This document shows positions 14,651 to 26,893 of a stretch of 64,000 nt of DNA, one piece after another (the stretch's first letter is position 1; each line of letters begins with the position of its first letter). The DNA lies in assembly GCF_030272615.1 (NCBI RefSeq), contig NC_081414.1, positions 237,260,233 to 237,324,232 of the forward strand, given 5' to 3'. The DNA is from Cryptomeria japonica. Its lineage: Eukaryota > Streptophyta > Pinopsida > Cupressales > Cupressaceae. The notes below the pieces were generated by a model, which was not told where the DNA came from, ran no database searches, and saw only the letters and a list, made by a program, of their open reading frames with translations. Made by a program: the position numbers and the translations under genes.

Positions 14651-15361
14651 CCAAGAGAAATCATTTTACATTTTTCTATCCATATTGATTGTAAAATATT
14701 GCACACATAATAGGAGATTAATTGTCTAAGAAAATAAATTGGAAAACAAACATGGTTTGGGTTGCAACTTATACGATTATACCATGGATGTGTTGTATGG
14801 TACATTGTTCACTCTTCTATCTGATAAAACTAATACCTGAAATAATGAACAGAAATAACAATTGGTACTAGATAGAGCAGTAATAAGTCAACTCTATTCA
14901 CTTGTAGTTCTTATAGATGTAAACTAAAGATGATCAACCAAGGATTAGAATACCTTCCTCAACTATGAGAGAACTATCTAAAACCCTCGATTATTGCCAA
15001 GAAAACACGGCCGTTGACAACTACTAGGAATTGGTTTCTATTAACTCCCACAAGCCAACAAATCATTAGCACAATTAGGAATAACCAAATCAAGTCGTCT
15101 TCCCAACATAATCAAGACAAAATACCCAAACTACATCATCCCAACCCTAAGAAAAGTCGTCTTCTAGATGACAAGGAATATAAGTAATCTAGTAACATTA
15201 GTAGAACTGACATATCTAGAATACAAGCAATTTTACAAAGATTGTAGTTGCTAATGGCCATACAATTTAAAAAATTGCACTAAGGACAAAACAAACAAGG
15301 AAACCACTCTGATTGCAGACTAGACTTTGAAAATGTTTTACCCAATGGAGCATTGCGTCTA
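14651..15361. other. DNA between unit B and S1, no gene seen
   Basis: AT-rich and without a convincing frame or terminus. It continues the sequence left of unit B across the ATACC target site, so B and S1 both inserted into this same background. Confidence 0.5.
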
Positions 15362-15366
15362 AATAG

Positions 15367-18222
15367 TGTTGTGCATTTTGCACACCTCACCCCAGTTTTT
15401 TCCTCGAATAGGGACCCCCGTGGTAGTAGTCTGTTGGTCTCTGAAAGAGCGAAGCTCCTCCCATGGTGTTCGTTTGGAATCTCAAGTTTCAGGTTGGACC
15501 AAGAGTAATTCCCAGATTTCATCAAAGTAGAAAATCGCGTAGAATAGGTTTTATTGCCGAAGATAAGAAAATTCGCGAAATCAGCATTTAGGCCGAAAAT
15601 TCCTACAACTCACAAAGTAAACCAAAGCCCAAAGCTTGCAAAATAGGGTAGAATGCCGAAGTTCGCATTGTAGGCAAAATCGTGATATGAAGTTTGCAAA
15701 TGGCTCACAATTGTCGAAGTTTTCAAAGGGCTCCAGAATCGCTATTTTTTTATATAGTTTTCAAAATGCTTTCAGATCCCGAAGTTCGCGATATATGGAA
15801 AGGCGTGAGTGTTAAATGTTTAAAGTTCGCAAAAGGGGCGAAATTTTTAAAGTTTGCAAACCAAAGGAAATCGTCGAAGTTTGAAAAGACTCCCCAAACT
15901 TGCGATTTTCGGTAAGTATTAAGAGGTTAAAACGCCGAAGTTTTCAAACCTCCCGAAAATGCCGAAATTTCAACTATAAAGCAAAATCGCGATTTTCACA
16001 AAGTTTTAAAAAAAAAGACTCCAAATGCCAAAATTCGCATTTGGAGGGTAAAGTGCGAAAAAGGTGAATACTTTTCAAAACCTCTTCAAAGTGCCGAAGT
16101 TTGCAAACTCCTTCAAAACCTCGAAAATCGCACTATGGAAGGTAATTGCAAGGAATGAAAAGTTTGAATAAGGTCTGAAAATCGCCGAAGTTTTGGATGC
16201 ATGAAGATGGCGAAATTTTAAAGTTTGAAAAACCACTAACGTGCCAAACTTCGGCCAAGGTGTAAAATTGCGAAGTAATAGGGGTTTTCAAAAGATCACA
16301 AATCCGATCTTCGCGGTGTAGACTAAAATCGCGCAGGAGTTTGAAGTTTGTTAAGGGAGCAAATCACCCAAGTTCGACGCCTAAGTGTTAAACACAGAAG
16401 TTAAAAGTTTGAAAACCATCGAAAACCCCCATATTTGCCGATTTTCAGGAGATAAAGGGAAAAATTTTAAAAATAGAAAGGCATTAAGTTACCAAGTTTG
16501 CACAAACACGTTTTGAGCCAAAGTTCGATGAATAGAAGCAAATGGTAAAATCGTTGAAACCAAGTTTGCAAAGTGGCTTTTAGCTCAAAAATGCCAGTGC
16601 AGAAGATATTTCCAAAACCAACTTGTAGGCCGAAATTGAACAATAGGGCAAAATCACTTTTTCGCCAGTCAGCCAAGAAGCTTTAGTGGATTCAGATCAC
16701 CCAAACACCATCAAGACCAAGGATCAGATTTCATTTTCGAAGAGAAAACAACATTTCAAGATACATCTCACAGAGAGCTTCACCAAGACGAAGCCAGACG
16801 TTTAGAAATTTAATGTTTGATTAATTAAATTGATTTTAATTTTTCAAATTAATTTATTAAAGTGAAATTGTTGTTCGCAGGTCGTAGGACGTCATCCAAG
16901 AACCAGGAGAAAGCTTGAAACGTCAAGGAACCCGACACTGAATGTTGAAGAAGAGGATGCAGGAACACGTTGCAGGAATGCGAGAGCAACTGAGCATTGG
17001 GAAGCGTGTCGTTGAACAAAGATGAAGTCCATCACCGGGACCAAAGACCAAAGAACACTTTGAATGCTGCAAGTTTATGCCTTCTCGAGAAAAAGCACAT
17101 AGCTGGATTTAATTCCAGGAATTCAGTTTTAAGAATTGAAATTGCTTTATTGTAAACTGCCTGTAGGCCCCACTTAGATATTTTAAAGAAGAGGGGACAC
17201 AGGTCAGTTATGTCCAACTACTAGATAGACCTGAATTAAAGCCACATAGTGGCAGGTAGTTGGAATTGTGGTTGAATGGATGAGTGAGAATTTAATGGGC
17301 ATGGGTTAAGGCTGCTAGTTTCTGGAAAGCAGATCAAGACCCTTGGATGCAATTAATCCTAGCCTTTGGTTCGTACTGTAAATTCTATAAAAGGCAAAGG
17401 CCTTTCTTTTGTAAAGGGTTAGATGGTTAGATAGTTAGAGATTTTTGTTAGATAGTTAGACTCTGGTGAGAGAATTAGATTTTAGAGTTAGAATAGGTTA
17501 GACCTTAGCAATAGCATAGAGATGTTGCAGAAATTGTTGTAATAGGCAGCTGAAATCAATATATAAACATTGATTTAGTGTTTATTGTCTTGTTTTCATC
17601 CTGTTTGCATGGTTTCTTTCAGCATTTTAGATAGATCTTTCTGTTTTGGGTGTGCAGGTATTTTATAGATTCAGGCTCATGCCATTGAGGATATACTGAT
17701 TGTGTATCCTGTTGTATGGTTAACCTGAGCCTTTGATTGTGCTTAGTTCAATTGCAGGTGTTCGTCTAAGCTGCGCCAGAATTGGGTGCTTAGCCGTGCA
17801 TTTGCAGTCTGAAAATCTTCCAAGTCCCTTTGAAGATTGCACCTTTCCTGCAAGGTTGTGAGCTATTTTGGCCAGGCAGGGATTGGTTATGTTGAATCCG
17901 TCTACCTGCATACCAATCTTGTTAGTTTTAGGTCCCCTAAACCCTTTCCTTTTGCTCTTTATTACGTAATTTGAGAATCACAACAGGCCAACTTGTTGCA
18001 AAATGTAAGACCCCTTGTGCTTCCAGCAAAACACATCAAACCATTGAGTAATCCCGCAGTCAAGACCTGACAATTGAAACCTTGAGGTCGTCCCCTTTTA
18101 TCGAACGAAAAACAGCATTAGGGATTTCCTTATCTCAAGAGAGGATAGGATACTCAGTGAGATCATTCTATTCTGCGTTGGCCCGATGGAACCATAGCAA
18201 TGCGATTTCAGACACGTCAACA
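15367..18222 (+). mobile_element. Unit S1: short TG...CA unit without ORF
   Basis: Starts TGTTGTGCATTTTGCACACC and ends GTCAACA; flanks AATAG (15362-15366) and GATAG (18223-18227) match in 4 of 5 positions. The 5' dyad is TGTGCA-TTT-TGCACA. About 15540-16680 is filled with irregular repeats of CCGAAGTTTGCAAA/GCCGAAATTCG words. The TATA box is at 17385 and the terminal module runs to 18222. No coding frame is seen. Its length (2,856 bp) is close to S2, with which it shares the segment before the TATA box (CAGGAACA, GAACCAGG words). Confidence 0.82.
17385..17394 (+). promoter_or_regulatory. TATA box of S1
   Basis: CTATAAAAGG, 837 bp before the S1 end, fitting the fixed TATA-to-terminus spacing of the family. 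Confidence 0.6.
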
Positions 18223-18276
18223 GATAGTACTATAGGCACTTCAAAAATATCCTCATCAAAAAATCTCTTGGAGTTT

Positions 18277-19537
18277 TGTAATGTCCCCCATTGCCTAGCA
18301 TGCAATTTAATATTAATTTCCTAGCCTTATTTTATTCTCGAAGGCTAGAGCAAATTCATTAAGGAATAAGTCATTAATTAAATATGAAAAGTGCCTTAAG
18401 TTACAAGGTTATCAATTATTCATATTTAATTAAATGTTGGCCCACTTTATTTTTCAAAGGAGACGACTTATTGTAAAATCAAAGTTAAAAAAACAAAAAC
18501 AATATGCATTTTATGAATATATCGTTGAAGGTAAAGGTGATATAATTAAATTAAAATGGAGAATTCGATGGCCTACAAAATATCACCATTATTAAACTAA
18601 AAAGGCCTGATACATGAAACATCATTAATATTTCATAAGGTGGTTCGATGTTGTGAAGATATAAGAGAAGTCCGGAGTGGAGAAAGGCATTATTATTTCT
18701 ATTCGACTATTGTTTGCTCTGCTATTTTTGGCGCTCTGGGATGAAAACCCTAGACGTGAAAGGTTTGGACAAAATCTCTAGGCGTCCAAGTTGCTCCTAA
18801 GCTCAACTACATTAAGAGACCGCTCCATTCTGCAGTTCGTGAAGACTTCCAGCTAGGGTTCGAAAGTATTTTTTTGAGAATATATTTTGGTTGAATGCTT
18901 TAGTGCTCAGAATAGTTCTTCTACATGTGTGGTAGCCTTTTTGGGCCATTTTGGGAGACCCGTGGAGTTGGCTTCAGCACCTTCTAAGACTCCTTCAAAC
19001 TCAGAAATGATGTTCAAGTTGAAACAGCTAGGGTTCTAAGAATTTAGCATGGGAATGTATAACTGGGCCTCTGTTCTGGATGGCTGCAATGTGTGTGCTA
19101 ATGGCCACCTTCCACAGTATCTTTCAACTACGTATTAGTCCAGAAGTGGCTCTTCTAATTTTCATCATCATCTGCACCAGCATACTCCAACTTACTTTGA
19201 TACGGGTACAGTGAAAATGTTACTTATATGATGTAATGCCTTTGACATTACTTTATATCAGTCTGATGTATGGTTGTTATCGGAACCATCATGATTGTTT
19301 CAGGCCTAAATGCCTACAATATAATGGTCTTTACTTAAGTTACTGGCTATTCCTATCTATGTTGCAATGTACTTTCATTCTTGTTGATTATTATTGCATG
19401 TGCTTTTCACAACAACATCCAAAACATCCAACATAAACTCTGAAGGAAAGAAACCAGACATTGCACACCAAGTGTTTGCCAAAATTCCTTGAGACCAAAC
19501 TGAAATATTGAAGGTAGAAGTAGTAAGGGTCTTTACA
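18277..19537 (+). repeat. Gypsy-1 5' LTR
   Basis: 1,261 bp between TGTAATGTCC and TTTACA, giving TGTAA...TTACA-type ends. The left limit matches the start of solo LTR S3 (TGTAATGTCCCCAATA); the right limit is set by the primer-binding site. Confidence 0.7.
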
Positions 19538-19538
19538 G

Positions 19539-19553
19539 TGGTATAAGAGCTGG
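19539..19553 (+). other. Gypsy-1 primer-binding site
   Basis: TGGTATAAGAGCTGG resembles the initiator-Met tRNA complement TGGTATCAGAGC with one change (C to A). It sits one base after the LTR end. Confidence 0.7.
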
Positions 19554-19890
19554 TGATCTTGCCAGCCTGTCGAGTACTCAACAGAGAAACCAAACTCATA
19601 ACCAGTCATATACAAGTCTGCAAATTAAACCTTTTTCCCAAATGTATGCAAATTGTTTGACGAAATTCCTGCTGGCTGTAAGGGAAAAGTGAAAAATTTA
19701 AAGTGCAAATAAGGGGTAAGACATTGAAGTGAATTGATTCTATGAACCCACGAGAACTTGGCCCACACAGATATTACACTAGACGTAGAGCAGAGCAACA
19801 AGAACAAGGAAATAGTGGAAGAACATGACCCCTTGACTATGGAATGAGGGTGGAAATGGTCAACCAAGCATACAAGATGTACTGGGTCAG

Positions 19891-21296
19891 TTGGCCCAAC
19901 AACAACAACAAATGATGCAAACTTTCATGCAGTCACAACAACAACTGTTGAATGCAATTGGTAAATTAAGGGTGCAGCCACAGGCACAAAATACAAATGG
20001 AGAAGGTAGTGAGATGGGATGCGAAAACCATGCTGGAGCAGCCTCTAATGTGGTTAGGACAACCCACACAAGGTCTGATCGGCCACTTAGACCCACATTT
20101 CCACCAAGAAGAAATGAGGTAGAAGAGGTTCCTCAAGAAGAGGTTGAAGAAACACACATCACGGTTGACGTCATGGCTGCCTATGATGACTACATGGCAC
20201 TTTCGAAGCAAGTCGGGACTTTAATAAATTTGAATCAATTCATGAACCAACGGAAAGATAAGGCTAGATTTAGATTGGAAAGGCAGGACCGAGGGCCTAG
20301 AAAGCAAATTGGGCAAAGCACTCAACCCACAGAGTACAAGGATGCATTAAACAAGGTCTCATTACATACCTTTGGATGGAAGCATGAAAACTAGTGCTAG
20401 ATCATGGGTACACAAGCTTGATACATTTCTCTCCCTTAAACCCATGGCTGAGGATAAGGCTATACAATTTGCCACAATGCACATAGAGGGAGTAGCATAT
20501 GATTGGTGGCACTATGGTTTAGTGTCACAAGATCATGCCATGATACATTCCTATGAAGAATTGTCAGTAAGTTGATTGCTCGCATTGATCGGAAGGACAT
20601 TGAGGTTTACTACTGAGACTTGGCTCAGCTTAAACAGGTTGGGCATGTAGAAGCATATATCAATGAATTCCAAAAGATCGTGGTCATGGTTCCCGACATG
20701 TCAGAAAGAAGGGTCAACATGTTGTTCGTGGAAGGACTAAGTGATAGATTAAGGGGATTGGTCAAGGCACACAAGCCTAACACCTTGCATGATGCCGTTG
20801 GGTTAGCTCTTGACCTTGAGACTACCCCATCCTTTCAGCCACAAAAGAAGAATTTCAGCTCTTGGAAACCAAACAAAAAGGGTTTTAATCAGCAAAAGGA
20901 CACTTCACCAAAGGCAGATCTAGAATCCAAGAATGAGTTGAGGAGGAAGAAGCTATGCTTCTCATGTAAGGAACCATGGGAACCTGAACATCGTTGCTTG
21001 GGAAAAGGCAAGGTTCATTTAATCGAGGTCATTTCCGATGATGAAGGGCATGAGGAGCAAGAGGCTAAGGCTAGTGTGGAAGATGATAGCGATCATGAGG
21101 ATCACCCACCCCAGGTTGAATTGGAGGATATTGTAGCCAAAGAAACTCCTCATAGTACCATTGCCACTTTGTCAAGAGTTCCCTGTAGTCGGCCTTTTCG
21201 GTTGAGAGGTGTTATTAAGGGGCAGCGGATGGTTTGCTTAGTAGACAGCGGAGCCACACATAATATCATCGATGAGGGTTTTGTGGTGAAAAAATA
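19891..21296 (+). pseudogene. Gypsy-1 gag and partial protease
   Basis: Capsid-precursor gene of a Ty3/Gypsy element. A Gln-rich N-terminal part (QQQQQMMQTF) is followed by the gag domain (SARSWVHKLDTFLSLKP, YDWWHYGL), a C-type zinc knuckle (LCFSCKEPW...HRC, about 20958-20996), an acidic linker, and the protease active site VDSGATHNIIDEG (about 21240). The frame is broken: one shift near 20375, another before 20580, and TGA for an Arg codon near 20613. The reading ends a few residues after the protease motif at the junction with Copia sequence, so no catalytic protease domain could be complete. Clearly homologous to Gypsy-2. Confidence 0.8.
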
Positions 21297-22152
21297 AAAA
21301 GAGTTGTATACATTAGGGGGAGTTATGGAGTTTTGGAGTTTTGCATATTTAGCTCAAGGGGAGCAGGGCAGGATGAAATCGACAGATGAAGCCTTGACCA
21401 TTTTTCACATGAGTGTTGCCATCAATGCCAAAGGGGGAGATTATTGGCAATTGACATTCAATTGGTTGGTTTCACTATTTTGTCATTGATGGTAACATGG
21501 CATTGTGTTCCGGCTTCATGTTTTGGTTCTATGGTGTATTGGCAGGCACTTCACAGATATGACACCGGCACCGACACTGGCACCTGTAGGATAAAAGGAT
21601 TTCTTTGGTCACCGGCAATGCAGGCCAACATGGTTTAGTAAAGGTTATCGGTATTGAAGGCCGACATATCTTGGATCCGGCATCGACAATTTGTTTTAAT
21701 GTTTATGCATTCATGTTATCTGGCCGACATGTAATTTGATATTGTATATATCTTTGTAAGCCGACATAAGGCATATAAAATTTGTATAGGGTATATAGGA
21801 CAGTTTGATAGATCATTTTGATATAGACATATAAGAGACATATGATAGGTGATCATGGATATGTGAATGTAATATGATGCGAAATATATTAGAGAGATCA
21901 TGTATGTGAGGAAATTATTGTAAGGGTTATTGCGGTAAAGGGTTTAGGGATTCAGACTAGAACAAACAGAGCTTAAACCGGAACTGTATTTTGGCATAGA
22001 AGATGCTATCTTGACAGTTCTCACTTCTCCGGATTGTAGTCTGGAATTTTATGTAGTCATTGAGGCTCCTATTGTGATTAAGCAGTGTGCTCTAGGCTGT
22101 AAGCCTTCCTGCAAGTGCATGCCCCTCATATTTTGTAATATCTCTTCATATG
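21297..22152 (+). mobile_element. Copia 3' tail with LTR, interrupted by unit C
   Basis: 21304-21446 resembles the region after a Copia pol gene (GGGGGAGTTATGGAG, then ATCAATGCCAAAGGGGGAGA as polypurine tract). The LTR starts at 21447 as TATTGGCA (TGTTGGCA in the second copy at 32069). A TATA-like GCATATAAAA lies near 21768. The LTR is cut at 22152 by unit C. No pol coding remains. Confidence 0.6.
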
Positions 22153-22964
22153 CGTTGACGTGTCTAAAATTGCATTACTACGGTTCCATCTGGCCAACGC
22201 AGAATAAAATACTAAGAATCCTATCCTCTCTTGAAATAATGAAATCCCTATTGTTGTTTTTAATTGATCAATGGGGGATTACCTCAATGTTTCGGTTGTC
22301 AGGTCTTGCCTGCAGGATAGCTTAGTGGTTTGATGTGTTTTGCGGGAAACACAAAGGGGACTTAAGGTTAGACGGACGACTTCGAGTGAGTTCCCTAAAG
22401 TTTAACAGTCCTATATCATTTGATTGCACTTGGATTGATATTATCTCAGCTTGACTGTATGGTTTCTTCTTGATAAATAAAGGGGGAAAAAGGGATAGAG
22501 ATAATCTGATTAATTTATCTAAGACAACATATTCAGGAAAACGGACAGAAACCTCCAAAAAACCAGATTTAACATTATCAGCTAATAAAGCACAATGTTG
22601 TAAAATCTAGTGCAATCTTCAAAGGGAACTAAATTTTCATGCTACTAAACATAAATGCAGAATTTGACATCCATTCACTTGATGTTTAACAACCGAACTG
22701 AGCACACAAATGGGTTCAGACTAACCATGTAGGGGGAGTGACAATTAGCCAATCCTTAATGGTATGAACACCAAGGCTTCTATCAAATATTATCCTAAAA
22801 TACTATCTGAAAAGCAAAAGACATAACAAGAATATTATATGGTGACGGAGACCATGCACTCGCAAAGAAATGAAACAACTTTAATTTCCATTAATTCTGC
22901 ATAAATTTCGCCAGAGCTTTAGCAACAATCTTAGACTTCTTACCAAAATAAGGGAAAACCAACC

Positions 22965-22975
22965 CCTTTAAATAG
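22965..22975 (-). promoter_or_regulatory. TATA box of unit C (P2)
   Basis: Minus-strand CTATTTAAAGG, 822 bp before the unit end, preceded by the conserved TTGGCCATTCATCTG motif. Confidence 0.6.
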
Positions 22976-23861
22976 AGTTTGAAAACTCAGATGAATGGCC
23001 AAGATTAAAACAAAACAAGTGGCCTAGATTCATGAATACAACATAGTACCCATGCCCATAAATAGGAGACAAAATATCAAAAACCACCCAAGGAGGAAAT
23101 AATAACTACCTAAAAAGGCAATTAATAGCTACCAAGAGCAGCTCAAAAAGTGCACATGCACGGAGCTCAAAGTTTACAGCTGACTTGGCAGTTAGACATG
23201 AACTTTATGGCCCATAAGTGTCTTTTAGATTTTAAAAGAATTATGCACTTTATGAAGGCACTTTTTCCTTTTCTGTTGCAGCTCCTTTTTCTAGAAATTC
23301 ATCTTTGGCATGCAAATATTCTTTTCAGAGGTCTCGAGCTGCCGCGCGTTCTGCCCGAACATACTCTTGAAATCTGATGCACAGCTGAAACAACACTATA
23401 AACTGAGGCCTAGGAGGATGACGTATCTTATATTGCATGCCTTCCAAATGATGATCTACATGCTTTAACCCATCCTTCCAGTCGGACCGATGAGCCTCAA
23501 AACATAAAATATCTGAATGCAATCTACTGGCAAAATCCAGGTCTTCCGTGGAGTAGGCGATCTTATCCATTCTCAATCTATCCTCCCAGTTCGATTGCAC
23601 TATGTCATCGGACAAACTATTTTTCCAGCCCAGAACCATTGATCGGAGGATCCTTCCACCAAGGTCCCTCATGTCTTTCAAGATTTCCTTGCATTCCGCC
23701 TACTCTTTATTAATGGTATCTTTTGTTTCGCTCTTCATGGTGGCGGTCCAGTACCATTCTTTAAAAACGCTGATGTCATAGGGATCCAGGATGGCGAACA
23801 ATGTATGAATTTGCGAATGGGTCCAGAAAAGAGCCCTCATGAGGGGAAGAGTTGTAGCAAC

Positions 23862-24818
23862 CAAGGATGTAAAAATCATCAAAAAATCGGAAAAATTGCG
23901 ATTTTTGGCGATTCATTTGCCTAGACGATTTTATCTCCATTTAAATCACGCCCGATTTATTTGGAAAAAATATCGATTTGGAGTCTTAAAAAATCGCGAT
24001 TAAATTACGATTAAAATGTAGAAACTCGACATAAAAAAAATGAATTTAAAAAAAAAGGTCGCAAACCCTAAAATGTAAAAAGGGTTGTGCGAAATGAAAA
24101 AAGGGTTTTCTTTTTTAGTGATTTCCCTAATACGTGACTGCAGCTTTGTGATAGCCAACATTCCCAACTGCCCTCCTCCTTGACAGATGACGCCCGACTC
24201 CCCTCCTCCCCGATTCTTCCATGTTTGGCTTGATATTACATTGTAACCAAATTTTCCAATGACACCCTGTCTTTTGAACAATATCCAAATTTTAACAAAC
24301 CGATCTCAGTATCCAAATTTTCTGATGATGCCCTGTCTTTTGAACAATGGTCACTAAGTTTTGCATCTTCTCTTCCTAAGCAGAAAGAAGTCAATAAAAT
24401 CGGATAACATAGTATACATACTTTGATAAAGCAATTGAAGTTTGAAGTTTAGAGATAATAAATGCATATAAAGGAACTTGCCTCCTTTTTTAGTCTCTTT
24501 TCTTCCTTCTGTTGTTTCTCCTCTTCTTTTTCTCGCTTGTGTCTTGCAATCTCTTCTTGTTTTTTGGTATATTACTATGTAGTATGTATTTGACTTAAAC
24601 TATGATTTATATATGATGGATACCAGTAATATGTTATTGTGCTCTATAAATTTAGTGTATGTGTGTTTCTTAAAAATATTTTAAAAAATTATATATTTTC
24701 AAATGTTCGATAATTTTGCCGATTTATTGCCGATTTTTTCCCGATTTTTGCCGATTCCCGATTTAAAAAAAAAATTTGCCCAAAAGATTTTTTGCTGATT
24801 AAGTTTTTTACATCTTTG
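23862..24818. mobile_element. Non-autonomous hAT-like DNA transposon with perfect 8-bp TSD
   Basis: The 957-bp insert in the ORF of unit C is flanked by identical GTAGCAAC at 23854-23861 and 24819-24826. Ends are CAAGGATGTAAAAAT and, inverted, CAAAGATGTAAAAAA (13 of 15 match). An 8-bp TSD with CA-starting terminal repeats is typical of hAT. Subterminal regions are rich in GATTTTT/GCCGATT words on both sides, as expected of transposase-binding repeats. No transposase was recognised; the 93-codon minus frame at 24000-24281 has no known motif. Confidence 0.85.
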
Positions 24819-25988
24819 GTAGCAACTACCTCATGAACCAGAGGCATTCCCTCTTTACCTCGAATAATTTGACCAAAATGGTCTCTCGGTGGTGGGCCAT
24901 TTCTTTTACATCCTCAATGATCAGCTGTCCCCTTTCTTTAATGTCTCGAATCGATTCCTTGATAGCCTTGGCGGTATCCCGTACTCCTTCAAACTCTGTT
25001 GTTGTCCTTTGCGCTAATGTTGATGGGGGAACATGGGATTCGGGGGCATGATGCAACGGTTTCAGCAGGTGATCCATGTACCCCTCGGCCTGCTCGGCAC
25101 GAACTCGGTACATGTTTCTCTCAGCAGTTATCTCGTCGAGTTGCTTGAGCATGTTTTGCACGAAGTCCTTGAACTCCTCCCTTTCTTGTTCTTTGGTGGC
25201 TCACCCTATTGGGATGGTTGTAATGCTATAATCGGCCAGCGCAATTTGATCTGCTGGCTTATCGACAGGCGGGATATGGATGGTGCAGTTCCTCTGCTCA
25301 TCCTTGGTGATTCGGGAGTAGGTCTTAGGCTTTTTCTTCCCTTTGGACTTTGTTTCCCCTATGCGAGAGAAAATATCCTCCAAGTCGATAGGTGGCTTGG
25401 TGGCTGCCTTCTGCTGTGCATGAGCAACTAACCAGTCTTGAGGTATGGTCTGCCCGGATGCTATGGTCAAATTTCCACTCTGCTCTTTAAAGGTTTCAGT
25501 TGGTTCATTGCATATCTGTAACTGATCCGTTATAGGAGGAGCAGAGGAAGTGTCTAGTCCCTTGCTTATAGCTGAGCTCTCCCCTACCTCACTGAACAAC
25601 TGTTGGGTATCCCCATGTGATGGTTGCTCCTCAGTTTTGTCAGGCTCATGGGTCTCATCCGCCCTTCGTTCTCCTTCGACGGTGGTGTCATCTTTGCCGG
25701 TACTATGCAGTTGCAACTTGTGTCGACTCCCCTGGGTGAGTTCATGAACATCAGCCTCTTGATTGGACGGAATTTCTCCTTCCTCAACTTGGTTTTCAGG
25801 TTCGCCAGAATCAATGATCTTCACCTCTATATTTAGCTTGTCTTGTGTCGGAGGGTTATCAGCCTCGAATGCATCAACATTGCTCTGGGAAGGCGGAGTA
25901 GGTATATAATCAAGCTCAATTACATCATCATCGGAACTGGGGTCTTTTGATGATGAAGTGACTTTTGGTCTTCTAATAGGGATCTTCT

Positions 25989-26196
25989 TAATAGAATATT
26001 AAAATATGTTAATTTTAGTATTAATGCTCATTCAGTGTACATTCTATTTTAGAAAGATCGTCTTCGATCTTCTCAGCAGTTTCTTTTTAGAAACTTGCTA
26101 TTCTTGTAAATAACTTGTATTATTTATGAGCGTTTTGCTCATTCTGTTTATTCAATCAATTCTTTGAAATCCATTGCGTGTTTTCGCACTGTATTA
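25989..26196 (+). repeat. Copia-1 5' LTR (208 bp)
   Basis: TAATAGAATATT...CGCACTGTATTA, with a 5-bp inverted end TAATA/TATTA. The right limit is fixed by the adjoining primer site and the left limit by the TSD. It includes a small dyad, GATCGTCTTCGATC. Confidence 0.95.
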
Positions 26197-26211
26197 TGGT
26201 ATCAGAGCAGG
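26197..26211 (+). other. Copia-1 primer-binding site
   Basis: TGGTATCAGAGCAGG directly abuts the 5' LTR: 12 bases complementary to the plant initiator-Met tRNA 3' end. Confidence 0.9.
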
Positions 26212-26344
26212 ATTTAATTTTTTTTTGGAGCAATCTTATAATTCTAAATTTGTTTAGTGAAGATTGCTTTCAAAATTTTTCGGAGTATTTTCCTGTGGGT
26301 GTCTAAAAACGCGTTTTTTTTTCACGTTTTTTTCACACCCTCGT

Positions 26345-26400
26345 TTCCTGTGTTCGTGGCCGCACTGTGTTCGTGGCCGCACTGTGTTCGTGGCCGCACT
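26345..26400 (+). repeat. Triple 17-bp repeat in the Copia-1 leader
   Basis: TGTTCGTGGCCGCACTG occurs three times in tandem in the untranslated leader between primer site and gag start. The rest of the leader is T- and C-rich. Confidence 0.9.
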
Positions 26401-26893
26401 GTATTTGGCGTTCGTGGCTTTCTGTTCTGGGGATTTAGGCGCGCGTTTTTTCCAAAAATCGCGTTTTTTTGACTTCGGCTCCCACGACCTCCGCCTGCAA
26501 CGCCACTTCGTGTGATCTGTTCGCGTCTGCAGGCTTCGGCCTTTGTCACCTCCGCGGCGCCTTTTTTCTGCACTATCGCGTGGAAACGAACCTCTGCAAC
26601 TCGTTCTTTTCTGCCTGCCAACCATGGTGCCGACCTCTGCAAACTTCGATTGAAGTTTTTCCTTCCGTTTTTTATCAAAGTTCAGTTTTTCTTGCAGATT
26701 CGTGGTGGGTTTTTCGAAACCTAATCTGGGTTGTTGTTCAATTTTTCTGGGTGCCTCGATTTTCGTACCTCGATTTTCGAGCCCGCGAATCCAGATTCTG
26801 ACAGAAGAATCCTTCTGGGTTTTTTGCACGCTTTTCTGGGTTGTCCTTGGATTTTTCTGGGTCAGCCAAGAATTTTTCTTGGGAACCGTGCAA

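Larger units (their letters stand above)
18277..21296 (+). mobile_element. Gypsy-1: truncated Ty3/Gypsy element (5' LTR, gag, start of protease)
   Basis: The 5' LTR 18277-19537 (TGTAATGTCCCC...CTTTACA) is followed after one base by a Met-tRNA primer site and then a gag-protease reading that stops abruptly at about 21296. There it joins the 3' end of a Copia element. RT, RNase H, integrase and 3' LTR are missing. It is related to Gypsy-2 at 58735 through shared gag and protease sequence. Confidence 0.8.

Noticed and set aside
24000-24281. Possible transposase fragment in the hAT-like element
   Set aside because: The 93-residue minus frame shows no hAT dimerisation or RNase H-fold motif; low-complexity hydrophobic tail.
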